Below, piece after piece: positions 35,489 to 44,479 of a stretch of 64,000 bases of DNA (the stretch's first letter is position 1; each line of letters opens with the position of its first letter). The position numbers were made by a program, and so were the translations under genes. The stretch comes from Gemmiger formicilis (GTDB taxonomy: Bacteria > Bacillota > Clostridia > Oscillospirales > Ruminococcaceae): positions 1 through 64,000 of the forward strand of contig NZ_JANGCG010000012.1 of assembly GCF_024462815.1 (NCBI RefSeq), in the 5' to 3' direction. The notes under the pieces were generated by a model, which saw only the letters and a list, made by a program, of their open reading frames with translations, ran no database searches and was not told where the DNA came from.

Positions 35489-36081
35489 TGGCTCTCCTTT
35501 GTGTACTGCACCGTTTTGACAAGATGCAGAATATGCTCCCTCTGCCAGTCGCGGGCGTCCAGCACAAAGCCGCCCGCGTTGGGGCCGCACCACGCGTAAT
35601 AGTCCCTGTGCGGCAGGGCGTAGCGCTCCAGCGCCGCCATCTGGGTGCCGCCGTGGGCCAGAATCACCAGCATTTCCTCGCCGTCCGCCAGCGCCTTATC
35701 CACCAGCGCCGCAAACGTTGTGCAGATACGCTCAGAGAATTCCGCCTTGCGCTCACCATCGGGGCAGGCGCTCTCACAGTTGGCCGCCACCCACGCAAGG
35801 TAGTCGGGGTCATGCTCCATCTCCTTGTAATTGCGGCCCTCAAAGCTGCCGAAGCACATCTCCTTGAGGCCGTCCACCGGCACAAGCCTGGCACCCGGGA
35901 ATAGAATTTCCGCCGTCTGTTTTGTGCGCTGCAGCGTCGATATATAGACAACCCGCGGGTTGATATCCGCACGGCAGAGCTGGTTTCGCCCTTTCTCCGA
36001 AAGCGGGATGTCCCGCTGGCCCTGATAGCGCTTCTGGGCGTTGTACTCGGTCAGGCCGTGGCGCAAAAGATAAATCAACAT
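35482..36081 (-). CDS. cobC: Histidine phosphatase, probable alpha-ribazole phosphatase
   Basis: This 199-residue protein has the phosphoglycerate-mutase-like motif LRHGLTEYN near residues 6-14 with the catalytic His, the second-Arg context STLQRTKQTAEIL near 48-60, and the ILAHGGT motif near 140. Within a cobalamin operon the natural role is removal of the phosphate from alpha-ribazole phosphate or adenosylcobalamin 5'-phosphate. Generic histidine phosphatases look alike, so context carries much of the call. It overlaps both neighbours by 7 bases. Confidence 0.83.
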   Translation of the reverse strand: MLIYLLRHGLTEYNAQKRYQGQRDIPLSEKGRNQLCRADINPRVVYISTLQRTKQTAEILFPGARLVPVDGLKEMCFGSFEGRNYKEMEHDPDYLAWVAANCESACPDGERKAEFSERICTTFAALVDKALADGEEMLVILAHGGTQMAALERYALPHRDYYAWCGPNAGGFVLDARDWQREHILHLVKTVQYTKESQC

Positions 36082-36392
36082 TCCGGCAATTCTCCTTTCA
36101 GCACGGTGGGCAGGCCGCAGAACATCTGCACCACGCAGTCCGCCCGCGCCGCCAGCAGGCAGGCAAGGCGGCCCGCCGCCTCCCGCGCTGCGCGCTCGGC
36201 CGGGTCCGCGGGTACAACGCCGCCGCCCACCTCTGTGGCGGTCACCACGTCGCAGGCGGCCAGCTCGTCGGCCAGCGCTTCCAAGTCGGCAGCAGCCACA
36301 GCCAGCGCCTGCACGTCATAGCGCTGTCGCCCGCCGAACCGCTGCGCAAAGGTGCGCTTGCCGCTGTAAAGCGGCCCTGTGATGAACAGCAT
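36075..36392 (-). CDS. Short CobU-like nucleotide-binding protein
   Basis: This 105-residue protein begins with a P-loop, MLFITGPLYSGKRTFAQ, and ends with a CobU-type segment (VVTATEVGGGVVPADPAERAAREAAGRLACLLA and a CGLP...LKG end). It is about 70 residues shorter than ordinary CobU: the middle of the family fold is missing, while both termini are preserved. A separate full-length CobU lies at 37142-37666. It may have lost one of the kinase or guanylyltransferase activities or have a regulatory role. Its start follows the cobS stop directly (TAAATG). Confidence 0.7.
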   Translation of the reverse strand: MLFITGPLYSGKRTFAQRFGGRQRYDVQALAVAAADLEALADELAACDVVTATEVGGGVVPADPAERAAREAAGRLACLLAARADCVVQMFCGLPTVLKGELPEC

Positions 36393-37145
36393 TTATAACA
36401 TCCCCCACCATTGGCAGGCGGCCAGCGCCGCCAGCATCCAGATTTCACATTTTTGCAAAAACCACCCGGCCAAATCGCCGGTGATGCCGCCGAACTGCTG
36501 TACGGCCAGATGATGATACCGCAAAAACACGGCGCACGCCACAAGAACCAGCGCCCAGCCGCCCAGCGCGGCAACCGCTGCCGCCAGCACGGCGCAAAGC
36601 ACCGCCAGCACACGGCGCACCCGGGTGCGGTCCGCCGCCGTGGCAAAGGTGTGGGCAAGGCCGGTGTTTTTTGCCAGCGGAAAGGCAGCCACCGCCAGCC
36701 CGGAGAGCGCACGCTCCCCCACCAGCGCCAGCATCCACAGCACGCCAAGGCGCGGCGTGAACTGCACACAGCAGCACAGCGCAAAATACGCCGCAAAGTA
36801 GCTGCACAGCCGTATCACGGCGAACGCGCCGCAGTGGGGGTCCTTGAGGATTTCCAGCTTTTTCGCCGTATCACCGTAGCTGGAAAGTGCATCGCAGGTG
36901 TCGGCGTAGCCATCCAAATGGATGCCGCCGGTAACCCACACCGGCACAAGGCAGAAGCCCGCCGCCCGCGCCACGGCGGGCAGCGGCAGCACGCCGCACA
37001 GGCACCATAGCGCCCCGCACACCACCCCAACCAGCGGAAAGGCACAGAGGGCATACCGCATATTTTTTGCGTTCCAGTCAAACTGCGGCACCGGCACCGC
37101 GGAGAACATGGCAAACGCCACCGCAATCGTCTGCAGGGCTGTCAT
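36393..37145 (-). CDS. cobS: Adenosylcobinamide-GDP ribazoletransferase (cobalamin 5'-phosphate synthase)
   Basis: This 250-residue membrane enzyme joins alpha-ribazole (phosphate) to adenosylcobinamide-GDP. The motif VTGGIHLDGYADTCDALSSYGDTAKKLEILKDPHCGAFAV near residues 71-110 includes the conserved acidic and His residues of the family, and several hydrophobic helices follow. It overlaps cobU by 4 bases. Confidence 0.94.
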   Translation of the reverse strand: MTALQTIAVAFAMFSAVPVPQFDWNAKNMRYALCAFPLVGVVCGALWCLCGVLPLPAVARAAGFCLVPVWVTGGIHLDGYADTCDALSSYGDTAKKLEILKDPHCGAFAVIRLCSYFAAYFALCCCVQFTPRLGVLWMLALVGERALSGLAVAAFPLAKNTGLAHTFATAADRTRVRRVLAVLCAVLAAAVAALGGWALVLVACAVFLRYHHLAVQQFGGITGDLAGWFLQKCEIWMLAALAACQWWGML

Positions 37146-37666
37146 TGTGTTTCACTTCCTTTATAATAGACCGGGATGCCGCAGACCACCCGCACCACGG
37201 CATCGGCGCGGGCGGCGGCGGCGTTGTTGACGGCAGCCAGCACCCGCAGATAACGGTCGGTATCGCCGAGATAGTCTGCCCCGCCGCTGAACACCTCGTT
37301 CGAGACAAGTATCAGATTTTCACATTGCAGCGTCAGCTTTTCGATGCCTGCCAGAATCTGCTCCGCCGTGTGCGCCCCGGCACCGTCGGGACTGTATAGC
37401 TCGTTGGCGGTCAGGTTGCCCAAATCTTCGAGCAATACCGTGCCGCGCTGCGGCAGGCGCACGCGGTCAAGCTGCCGCGGGCACTCGATTGTGTCAAACT
37501 GCTTTTCAGCCCTCATGGCGCGGTGCTTTGCCACACGGGCGGCACACTCCGCGTCCCAGATCTGCATCGTGGCAAGGTAGGTTCTGGGCAGCGGGCTTTG
37601 CAGGCAGAGCCACTCCGCGTAGGCGCTTTTGCCGCTGGCCGCCCCGCCGATGACCAGCGTCAGCAT
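37142..37666 (-). CDS. cobU: Adenosylcobinamide kinase / adenosylcobinamide-phosphate guanylyltransferase
   Basis: This 174-residue bifunctional enzyme activates adenosylcobinamide as its GDP ester. The N-terminal P-loop is LVIGGAASGKSAYAE. The guanylyl-accepting region (RVAKHRAMR near 50) has His, and VLLEDLGNLTANEL near 80 and LILVSNEVFSGG near 120 follow the family layout. The frame extends to 37741, but the ATG at 37666 gives the family start and overlaps the cobT stop by 7 bases. Confidence 0.92.
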   Translation of the reverse strand: MLTLVIGGAASGKSAYAEWLCLQSPLPRTYLATMQIWDAECAARVAKHRAMRAEKQFDTIECPRQLDRVRLPQRGTVLLEDLGNLTANELYSPDGAGAHTAEQILAGIEKLTLQCENLILVSNEVFSGGADYLGDTDRYLRVLAAVNNAAAARADAVVRVVCGIPVYYKGSETQ

Positions 37667-38724
37667 TGCGGGGTATACGGCGCAATGCCGCCCTCCGTGA
37701 AGGAGTAGCATCCATTGTAGACGGCCATGGCCATATCCCACAGCGGCAGGCTGGCCACCGCGCCGGTACCCTCGCCCAGATGCAAATCAGCGGTAATCAG
37801 TGCTTTTTTGCCAAGAGCCTCCAGCACAAGCTGCGCACCGGGCTCACTGGAGGCGTGGCTGGCGAACACGGCCTTCGCGGCAGCCGGGCAGAGCCGCACC
37901 GCGCAGAGCGCCGCCACGCCGCTGATGAAGCCGTCCATCACAATGGGGATGCTTTCAAGCGCGCCGCCCAGAAAGACGCCGCACAGCCCGGCTATGTCAA
38001 AGCCGCCCAGCGCGGCCAGCACGCCCAGCGGGTCCGCCGCATCGGGGGAATTTACTGCGATTCCGCGTTCTATCGCTGCTATTTTGCGCTGCAAACCCTC
38101 ATCGGAGAGCCCGGCTCCGCGCCCGGTCAGCGCTGCCGGGGGGCGGCGAAGCAGAACGCTTGCCACAGCGCTGGAGGTTGTGGTGTTGCCAATGCCCATC
38201 TCGCCGGTGGCCAGCAGCTGCACGCCGCTGCGCTTTTGCGCCTGCACCAGCGCAATGCCCGCCGCAATGGCCTGCAGGGCCTCGGCGCGGGTCATGGCGG
38301 GGCCGTGGGTAAAATCCGCGGTGCCCGGCGCCACGCGGCAGTCCACCGCACCGGGCACCGGGGCACCCGCAATGCCCATATCCACCGGGACAACCGCGCA
38401 GTGCGCCGCCGCGGCCATGCGGCAGACGCTGGTGCGGCGCAGCGTCAGATTTTCGAGCACGGCGCGGGTCACGGTGGCATCGGTCTGGCTGACGCCCTGC
38501 GCCACCACGCCGTTGTCCGCGCAGAGCACCAGCACGGCGCGGCGGGTGAAGTCCGGCGCAGGGTTGCCCATCAGGGCGGCGGCGTCCTCCACCATCGTTT
38601 CCAGCCGGCCCAGCCCGCCCAGCGGCTTTGCCAGCGACGCCCAGTGGGCGTGCGCGGCGGCGCGGGCTGCTTCGTCAGCGGGGGTCACGGCTTTGAGCAG
38701 ATTTTTGAGCTCCTGTTCGGTCAT
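37660..38724 (-). CDS. cobT: Nicotinate-nucleotide:dimethylbenzimidazole phosphoribosyltransferase
   Basis: This 354-residue enzyme activates the lower-ligand base as its alpha-riboside phosphate. Family motifs: KPLGGLGRLE near residues 33-42, LCADNGVVAQGVSQTDATVT near 67-86, GEMGIGNTTTSSAV near 173-186 and a C-terminal LHLGEGTGA with the catalytic Glu near 315. No bluB or bza genes for base synthesis lie in this window. It overlaps cbiA by 4 bases. Confidence 0.95.
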   Translation of the reverse strand: MTEQELKNLLKAVTPADEAARAAAHAHWASLAKPLGGLGRLETMVEDAAALMGNPAPDFTRRAVLVLCADNGVVAQGVSQTDATVTRAVLENLTLRRTSVCRMAAAAHCAVVPVDMGIAGAPVPGAVDCRVAPGTADFTHGPAMTRAEALQAIAAGIALVQAQKRSGVQLLATGEMGIGNTTTSSAVASVLLRRPPAALTGRGAGLSDEGLQRKIAAIERGIAVNSPDAADPLGVLAALGGFDIAGLCGVFLGGALESIPIVMDGFISGVAALCAVRLCPAAAKAVFASHASSEPGAQLVLEALGKKALITADLHLGEGTGAVASLPLWDMAMAVYNGCYSFTEGGIAPYTPQC

Positions 38725-40067
38725 AGTTCTTCCCTTTTATAGCGTTCGGCGGCGGCCACAAACCGCTGTGCAAGCGGCGTGCCCGCCCAGTAGAGATGCG
38801 GAAATCCAGCGTAGAGATGTGCATTTGCAAAGCCGCAGGCCCACTGCCTACCGTTTGCCTTGGCGGCGGTGAGCGCTGTGCCATTCTGCGTGGAGTCCCA
38901 GTGGTGGAACTCATGCGCGGGGAACTGCTCCCCCGCTGCAAACAGCATACTGTCCGCCTGCGCGGTCAGCGTGGCATAGCCGAACCGCACAAGCCGCCCG
39001 GTTTTTACCCCCTGCCCCGGCAGGACGCCCGCCATCAGGTGGGGCGTGCCGTCCGCGTCCTCAAGCGTCTGGCCGAGGTAGAGAAAGCCGCCGCACTCGG
39101 CTGCGGTGGGCAGGCCGTTTTCGACCGCGGCCTTTATGGCGGCGCGCATCGGCGCGTTGGCGGCAAGCTCGGCGGCGTAAAGCTCCGGGTAGCCGCCCGG
39201 CAGGTACAGCCCACCAATGTCCGGCGGCAGGGCCGTATCCTGCAATGGGCTAAAAAAGCACAGCTCTGCGCCGTTTTCCTGCAGAGCCTCGAGCGTTTCT
39301 GCGTAGGTGAAGCAGAACGCGGCATCCCTTGCCACCGCAAGGCGCACCCTTGGAGGCACGGCAGCAGGCGGGGCAGCGGCGGGCGCGGGGCGGTCAAACA
39401 GGCGCTGCAGAAGCGGCCAGTCGATGCTGCTTTGCGCGGCATCGGCCAGCAGTTTGAGCCTTGCCTGCAGATTGGCAATCTCGGCGGCGGTTTTCAGGCC
39501 CAGATGGCGGCTTTCGATAGCGGCCCCGGGCAAAAAAGGCAGATACCCCACCACCGGCAGGCCGGTTTCTCTTTCGAGCATAGGGCGCAGCATTTTGTAC
39601 AGGTTTTCGGTGCAGTCATTGAGCAAAATCCCTGCGATATGGTGCGGCGTGCGGAAGTTCAGCAGGCCGCGCAGCGTTGCCGCCAGCGTCAGGCTGGCAC
39701 CCTTGGGCCGCACAACCAGCAGCGCGGGCAGATTCAGCGTGTCCGCCAGATGCCACGCGCTGGCGGTGTCGCTCACACCGCCAAGGCCGTCATAGTAGCC
39801 CATGGCACCCTCCACCACCGCCGCGCCGTGCCCTGCCGCGTGCCGGGCGTAAAGGCTGCGCACCGTCTCCGGGGTAGAAAAGAACAAATCCAGATTGTGA
39901 CTTTCCACGCCGAGCACCGCACGGTGGAACATCGGGTCAATGTAGTCCGGCCCTGCCTTGAACGCGCAGGGCGTCAGCCCACGCGCAGCCATTGCGCCCA
40001 GCAAAGCACATACTGCCGTTGTTTTTCCGCTTCCGGACTGCGGTGCCGTCACTACCAGCTGCAGCAT
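38721..40067 (-). CDS. cbiA: Cobyrinic acid a,c-diamide synthase
   Basis: This 448-residue glutamine-dependent amidotransferase makes the a,c-diamide. An N-terminal ATP-grasp-like/dethiobiotin-synthetase-type P-loop appears in APQSGSGKTTAVCALLGAM near residues 8-26. The C-terminal glutaminase domain contains LPTAAECGGFLYLGQTL near 325 with the Cys nucleophile. A GGGAG/TAAGG site lies between the cbiET stop and the ATG, a gap of only 2 bases. Confidence 0.95.
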   Translation of the reverse strand: MLQLVVTAPQSGSGKTTAVCALLGAMAARGLTPCAFKAGPDYIDPMFHRAVLGVESHNLDLFFSTPETVRSLYARHAAGHGAAVVEGAMGYYDGLGGVSDTASAWHLADTLNLPALLVVRPKGASLTLAATLRGLLNFRTPHHIAGILLNDCTENLYKMLRPMLERETGLPVVGYLPFLPGAAIESRHLGLKTAAEIANLQARLKLLADAAQSSIDWPLLQRLFDRPAPAAAPPAAVPPRVRLAVARDAAFCFTYAETLEALQENGAELCFFSPLQDTALPPDIGGLYLPGGYPELYAAELAANAPMRAAIKAAVENGLPTAAECGGFLYLGQTLEDADGTPHLMAGVLPGQGVKTGRLVRFGYATLTAQADSMLFAAGEQFPAHEFHHWDSTQNGTALTAAKANGRQWACGFANAHLYAGFPHLYWAGTPLAQRFVAAAERYKREEL

Positions 40068-40069
40068 CC

Positions 40070-41263
40070 TTACTCCCTCACAATCAGAAATACCGGGTTG
40101 TTGGCAAGCAGCAGATGCAGCCCGCCCGCCGCCCGGGAGCGGCTGACGGAAATCTGTGTGACCTCCGCCCCCAGCCCGTGGGCGGTCAGCGCGGTGACAG
40201 CCTGCTGCAGGGTTTCCAGCGCAATCGCGCTGATGCAGAGCCGCGCCGCGGGGTTGGCGGTGAGCACGGCGTCCACAATGGCGGGCAGATTGCCCTTGCT
40301 GCCGCCGATGAACACGGCATCCGGCGCAGGCCAGTCCGCCAGCGCCGCAGGGGCCAGCCCCTGTGTAAGGTGCAGATTTTGCACAGCAAATTTTGCGCGG
40401 TTTTCGCGTATCAAGCCGCAGGCTTCGTCATCGCACTCGGCGGCATAGACCTGTCCGGCCGGGGCGGCCAGCGCCAGCTCAACGCTGACACTGCCGGTTC
40501 CCGCGCCCACGTCCCACAGGATGTCTCCGGGGCGCACGGCCAGCTTGGCCAGCACCGCGGCGCGTACCTCCTGCTTGGTCATCGGCGTTTTGCCGCGGAG
40601 GAAGGCATCATCCGGCAAGCCCGGCACGCGGCGGGCGGCGGGCGGGCATGGCTCGACCAGCAGCACGCTCAACGGCGCAAACTGCTGCTTGGCCAGCGCG
40701 GCTACGGTGTCCGCCACAAGGCGTTCTGAAGGGAGCGCTAAGTTCTCCCCCACCGTTGCCATCACTGCGCCATAGCCGCCTGCGGCCAGCCGGGCGCAGA
40801 GCGTGGCAGGATTTTCTTTTCCGCCGGTAAGAAAAAAAGTCGGTTTTCCGCTTGTGCAGACGGTCAGCGGGTCACACGCGCAGCCGTGTGCGGAGACCAG
40901 TTGCCAGTCCTGCCATGGGCGGTGCAGCGCCGCCGCCAACAGCTGCACGCTGGAAATGCCCGGCTCCACCGTGCAGGGCAGGCCCGCTGCATCCAGCGCA
41001 CGGCAGAGCGCCGCCGCGCCGGAGTAAAACCCGGTATCGCCGCTGTAGGCAACGGCCACGGTGCGGCAATCTGTTCGCTGCAGCAGTGCGCAAATTTCGT
41101 CCGTTTTGTAAAGGGCGGCGCGGTTCCGGGTGCAGCCCTCCGGCAGAGCCTGTAAAAGACGGTTTGCGCCGATAATCAGCTCTGCCCCCTGCAGGGCGGC
41201 CTGCCCTGCGGCGGTCAGCCCGGCGCTGCCACCGCTGCCCATACCCACAAGTGTAAGTTTCAT
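40070..41263 (-). CDS. cbiET: Cobalt-precorrin-7 C5-methyltransferase / C15-methyltransferase-decarboxylase fusion
   Basis: This 397-residue protein fuses the tetrapyrrole methylase CbiE (about 1-195; start LVGMGSGGSAGLTAAGQAAL, GDTGFYSG near residue 72) with the Rossmann methyltransferase CbiT (about 210-397; GDILWDVGAGTGSVSVELA near 245-263, FIGGSKGNL near 317). It adds the C5 and C15 methyl groups and decarboxylates ring C. The fusion (also called CobL) is common. It overlaps cbiJ by 4 bases. Confidence 0.94.
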   Translation of the reverse strand: MKLTLVGMGSGGSAGLTAAGQAALQGAELIIGANRLLQALPEGCTRNRAALYKTDEICALLQRTDCRTVAVAYSGDTGFYSGAAALCRALDAAGLPCTVEPGISSVQLLAAALHRPWQDWQLVSAHGCACDPLTVCTSGKPTFFLTGGKENPATLCARLAAGGYGAVMATVGENLALPSERLVADTVAALAKQQFAPLSVLLVEPCPPAARRVPGLPDDAFLRGKTPMTKQEVRAAVLAKLAVRPGDILWDVGAGTGSVSVELALAAPAGQVYAAECDDEACGLIRENRAKFAVQNLHLTQGLAPAALADWPAPDAVFIGGSKGNLPAIVDAVLTANPAARLCISAIALETLQQAVTALTAHGLGAEVTQISVSRSRAAGGLHLLLANNPVFLIVRE

Positions 41264-41994
41264 AAAAGCTCCTTACAACGTTGTAAAATCGTTTCGGTGC
41301 TCTTGCCCTGTTCCTCGGGGCGGCGCAAAACAACCAGCTGCACACCGCACTGTGCGGCGGCTTCTGCCTTCTCGGCAAAGCCGCCCGCCGCGCCGCCGTC
41401 CTTGGTGACAAGGTAGGCAATCGCAAACTGGCGCAGCAGCGCCACATTCAGTTCCGTGGTAAACGGCCCCTGTAACGCAAGGATATTGCGGTGCGGGATG
41501 CCTGCCGTTTCACACGCGGCAATGCCCGCCGCCGTGGGCAGCACCCGGGGGTACAGCCGCTGCGGGTCCAGCGCGGCAAAAGCGGGCAGCTCCTTGGCAC
41601 CGGTAGCCAGCAGGATTCTGCCGGGCCTGTCGGCCAGATAGGCGGCGGCCTGTGCCGCACCGGGCAGCACCACGCTGCCTGCGGGCAGATTGCTGGCAGG
41701 GCGCAGCAGGCGGTGGTATTCCACCCCCGCCGCCGCGGCCGCCGCACGGATATTGCGCGTGGCCTCGGTGGCATAGGGGTGGGTGGCGTCCACGCAGAGC
41801 GCCGCGCCCTGCAGAACCGCCGCCATCTCACCGGCATCCAGCCGCCCGGCGCGCACCGTAATGCCGTCCGCACGGCCCTGTTCCTCGGCCCCGAGGTCGG
41901 TTGCCACGCAGACCGTGACCGCCGCGCCCAGCGCCGCCAGTGCACGGGAGAAGGTACGTCCTTCGGTTGTGCCGCTGAAAACCACTGCCCTCAT
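41260..41994 (-). CDS. cbiJ: Cobalt-precorrin-6A reductase
   Basis: This 244-residue NAD(P)H-dependent reductase belongs to the CbiJ/CobK family. It shows the N-terminal VFSGTTEGRTFSRAL, the CVDATHPYATEATRNIRAAA motif near residues 67-86, and LLATGAKELPAFA near 130. It reduces the macrocycle between the C1 and C5/C15 methylations. It overlaps cbiH by 4 bases. Confidence 0.93.
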   Translation of the reverse strand: MRAVVFSGTTEGRTFSRALAALGAAVTVCVATDLGAEEQGRADGITVRAGRLDAGEMAAVLQGAALCVDATHPYATEATRNIRAAAAAAGVEYHRLLRPASNLPAGSVVLPGAAQAAAYLADRPGRILLATGAKELPAFAALDPQRLYPRVLPTAAGIAACETAGIPHRNILALQGPFTTELNVALLRQFAIAYLVTKDGGAAGGFAEKAEAAAQCGVQLVVLRRPEEQGKSTETILQRCKELL

Positions 41995-42731
41995 ACGCCG
42001 TGATACCCCCTTGGCGTCACCATTTTTCCGCCCAGATTTCTCGTTGCATCGTTACCTATAAAAACCGTGGTGAACATATCCACCGCCGTATTTTCCAGTT
42101 CCGCCAGCGTCAGCAGGCGGGCGGTCTGGCCCTCCCGGCCGATGTTGCGCACCAGCCCGCAGACCGTTTCCGGTGCCTTGCCGCCGGACAGCAAAATCTG
42201 CACGGCCTTCTTCAGGTAGTCGGCGCGTCCCTTGGAGGAGGGGTTGTAGAGCGCAACGCAGAAGTCCCCCGCCGCCGCGCAGGCCAGCCGCTTTTCAATG
42301 ACGGCCCACGGCGTCAGCCGGTCGGAGAGCGAAATCACACAAAAATCGTGCGCCAGCGGCGCGCCCAGCACAGCGGCCCCGCTTAGCGCCGCCGTCAGGC
42401 CGGGCACAATCTCGACCTGTACCCCGGGGTACTGCGCGGCCAGTTCCAGCAGCGGGCTGGCCATACCGTAGACCCCCGCATCACCGGAGCAGACCAGCGC
42501 CACGGTTTTGCCGCGCTGCGCGGTTTCCAGCGCCCAGCGGCAGCGGTCAATCTCCCGCGTCATGCCGGTGGCGTAGACCTCCTTTTCCGGGAAAAGCGGC
42601 CGCACCAGCTCCACATAGACCGTGTAGCCGCACAGCACCTCGGCGCTTTGCAGCGCGGCGCGGGCCTGCGCGGTCAGAAGCTGCGCGTCACCGGGGCCAA
42701 GGCCCACCACATAGACAAGGTTATGGTTCAT
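41991..42731 (-). CDS. cbiH: Cobalt-factor III / precorrin-3B C17-methyltransferase
   Basis: This 246-residue SAM-dependent tetrapyrrole methylase contracts the ring by methylating C17. Motifs: VVGLGPGDAQLLTAQA at the N-terminus, LVCSGDAGVYGMASPLLE near residues 80-97, EIVPGLTAALSGAAVLGAPLAHDF near 107-130. The ATG at 42731 has GGAGATGG upstream, and the gene overlaps cbiG by 11 bases. The upstream in-frame extension (to 42755) is not used. Confidence 0.95.
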   Translation of the reverse strand: MNHNLVYVVGLGPGDAQLLTAQARAALQSAEVLCGYTVYVELVRPLFPEKEVYATGMTREIDRCRWALETAQRGKTVALVCSGDAGVYGMASPLLELAAQYPGVQVEIVPGLTAALSGAAVLGAPLAHDFCVISLSDRLTPWAVIEKRLACAAAGDFCVALYNPSSKGRADYLKKAVQILLSGGKAPETVCGLVRNIGREGQTARLLTLAELENTAVDMFTTVFIGNDATRNLGGKMVTPRGYHGV

Positions 42732-43722
42732 TTTTCCATCTCCAATCCGGGGCAAAGGACGGCACGGCCACAGCGAAGGTCACGCCGTCCCGCGCCCATT
42801 TCGGAAGGTACAGCACCCCGCCCGAGGCCAGCACCGCCGCACGCTCACAGACATTGTCCACGCCGGTAACGCTCTGCACAAAGGGTGAGGGCGTAAAGCT
42901 GCCGGAAACAGCCCGCAGCTGCTCGGCGGTATAAAAATCCATCCTCCAGCCGTTGGCAAGGCAGAAGGCCGCCAGCCCGGCCTCGTTCTTTTTCAGGTCG
43001 ATGCTGGCCACCCGGCAGACGCCCTGCGCCGCAAAATGCGTCTCGGCGCAGAACGCGCGGAACGCCTCCGCAAGCCTTTGTTCCGAGATGCCGCGCCTGC
43101 AGCCGACCCCCAGCACCGCAATGCGCGGGATGAGGTGCAGCGCCCGGCCTGCCGGGGTCAGCGTCAGGGCAAAATCGGCCTCATCGCCATCGCAGGCGGG
43201 GCACACACCGGCGGGCGGCGGGCCGGCAATGGCCCAGTCTGACGCATAATGCACGGTCTGCCCGGCCAGCAGCGCGCTGCTGACGGTCTTGATGCGCTCG
43301 GGCTCGGCCACGGCAAACCGGTGGCAGCGGGCCCACTCGTCCACCGCAAAAAGGCCCCGGCCATCCGTTGCCGTGGTGATGACCGGCACAGCGCGGCAGA
43401 CCGCCGCCAGCCGCCGCGCCAGCTCGTTGGCACCGCCCAGATGCCCCGACAGCAGTGGTATGGCAAACTGTCCGCCCTCGTCCAGCACCACCACGGCGGG
43501 GTCAGCCGCCTTGCTGCGGCAGCAGGGCGCAATGGCCCGCACTGCGATGCCGACCGCCCCCACAAAAACAAGGGCGTCTGCGGCGGCAAACTGCTCCTGC
43601 GTCCACGCTGCCAGTGTGACACCGCCCGCGCCGCATCGGGCCACGCTGCCGGGGCAGGCTGCGGTCAACCGCTGCGCCAGCGCCAGACCCCGCGCCGTGA
43701 AGGCAATGTAGGCACACCTCAT
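42721..43722 (-). CDS. cbiG: Cobalt-precorrin-5A hydrolase
   Basis: This 333-residue protein opens the delta-lactone and releases the two-carbon fragment as acetaldehyde. The N-terminal domain shows FVGAVGIAVRAIAP near residues 53-66 and LLSGHLGGANELARRLA near 90-106; the C-terminal CbiG domain shows VLGVGCRRGISEQ near 203-215 and ASIDLKKNEAGL near 245. It overlaps cbiF by 4 bases. Confidence 0.94.
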   Translation of the reverse strand: MRCAYIAFTARGLALAQRLTAACPGSVARCGAGGVTLAAWTQEQFAAADALVFVGAVGIAVRAIAPCCRSKAADPAVVVLDEGGQFAIPLLSGHLGGANELARRLAAVCRAVPVITTATDGRGLFAVDEWARCHRFAVAEPERIKTVSSALLAGQTVHYASDWAIAGPPPAGVCPACDGDEADFALTLTPAGRALHLIPRIAVLGVGCRRGISEQRLAEAFRAFCAETHFAAQGVCRVASIDLKKNEAGLAAFCLANGWRMDFYTAEQLRAVSGSFTPSPFVQSVTGVDNVCERAAVLASGGVLYLPKWARDGVTFAVAVPSFAPDWRWKNEP

Positions 43723-44477
43723 CCCTGCGCCCCCTTGCGGAACCCGGTGGTGAAGGCGGGGTCATAGAGCTTGCTGCGGTCATACTGCGCGGCCAGAAAG
43801 TCCCCCACCACGATGAGCGCGGTTTTGGTAATGCCCGCCGCGTGGACGCTTTCGGCCAGATTTCCCACTGTGCAGCGCACAATTTTCTGTTCCGGCCAGG
43901 TAGCCTTGTAGACCACGGCGGCGGGCGTGGCCGCGGTGTAGGCCCCCTGCAGCAGCGCCGCCTGCACCTTATCCACCAGACCGATGGAGAGGAAAATCAC
44001 CATCGTGGCACCGTGCGCAGCCAGCGAGGCCAGCCGTTCGCCCTCCGGCACCGGGGTGCGGCCCTCCATCCGGGTGATGATAACGGTCTGGCTGACGCCC
44101 GGCAGCGTGTACTCGGCGTTCAGCGCCGCCGCCGCGCCGCAAAAGCTGGAAACGCCTGGCGTGTCGTCGTAGGGGATGCCCGCGGCGTCCAGCGCGTCCA
44201 TCTGCTCCCGGATGGCCCCGTACAGGCAGGGGTCACCCGTGTGCAGACGCACGGTTGTTTTATGCGCTGCTTCGTTCTTTTGCATAACGGCTATCACCTG
44301 CTCCAGCGTCATTTCGGCGCTGTTGTAGATGGCGCAGTCCGCCCCGGCCAGCCCCAGCAGTGCCGGGTTGACGAGACTGCCCGCGTAGATGATGCAGTCC
44401 GCCGCCTGCAGCAGAGCCGCGCCACGCAGAGTGATAAGCTCCTCGGCGCCGGGGCCCGCCCCCACAAAGTGTACCAT
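43719..44477 (-). CDS. cbiF: Cobalt-precorrin-4 C11-methyltransferase
   Basis: This 252-residue tetrapyrrole methylase adds the C11 methyl. Motifs: FVGAGPGAEELITLRGAALL at the N-terminus, LHTGDPCLYGAIREQMDAL near residues 78-96, and GVSSFCGAAAALNAEYTLPG near 107-126. The ATG at 44477 follows GGAAGGCTGACG just past the stop of the upstream fusion gene (2-base gap). Confidence 0.95.
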   Translation of the reverse strand: MVHFVGAGPGAEELITLRGAALLQAADCIIYAGSLVNPALLGLAGADCAIYNSAEMTLEQVIAVMQKNEAAHKTTVRLHTGDPCLYGAIREQMDALDAAGIPYDDTPGVSSFCGAAAALNAEYTLPGVSQTVIITRMEGRTPVPEGERLASLAAHGATMVIFLSIGLVDKVQAALLQGAYTAATPAAVVYKATWPEQKIVRCTVGNLAESVHAAGITKTALIVVGDFLAAQYDRSKLYDPAFTTGFRKGAQG

Positions 44478-44479
44478 CG

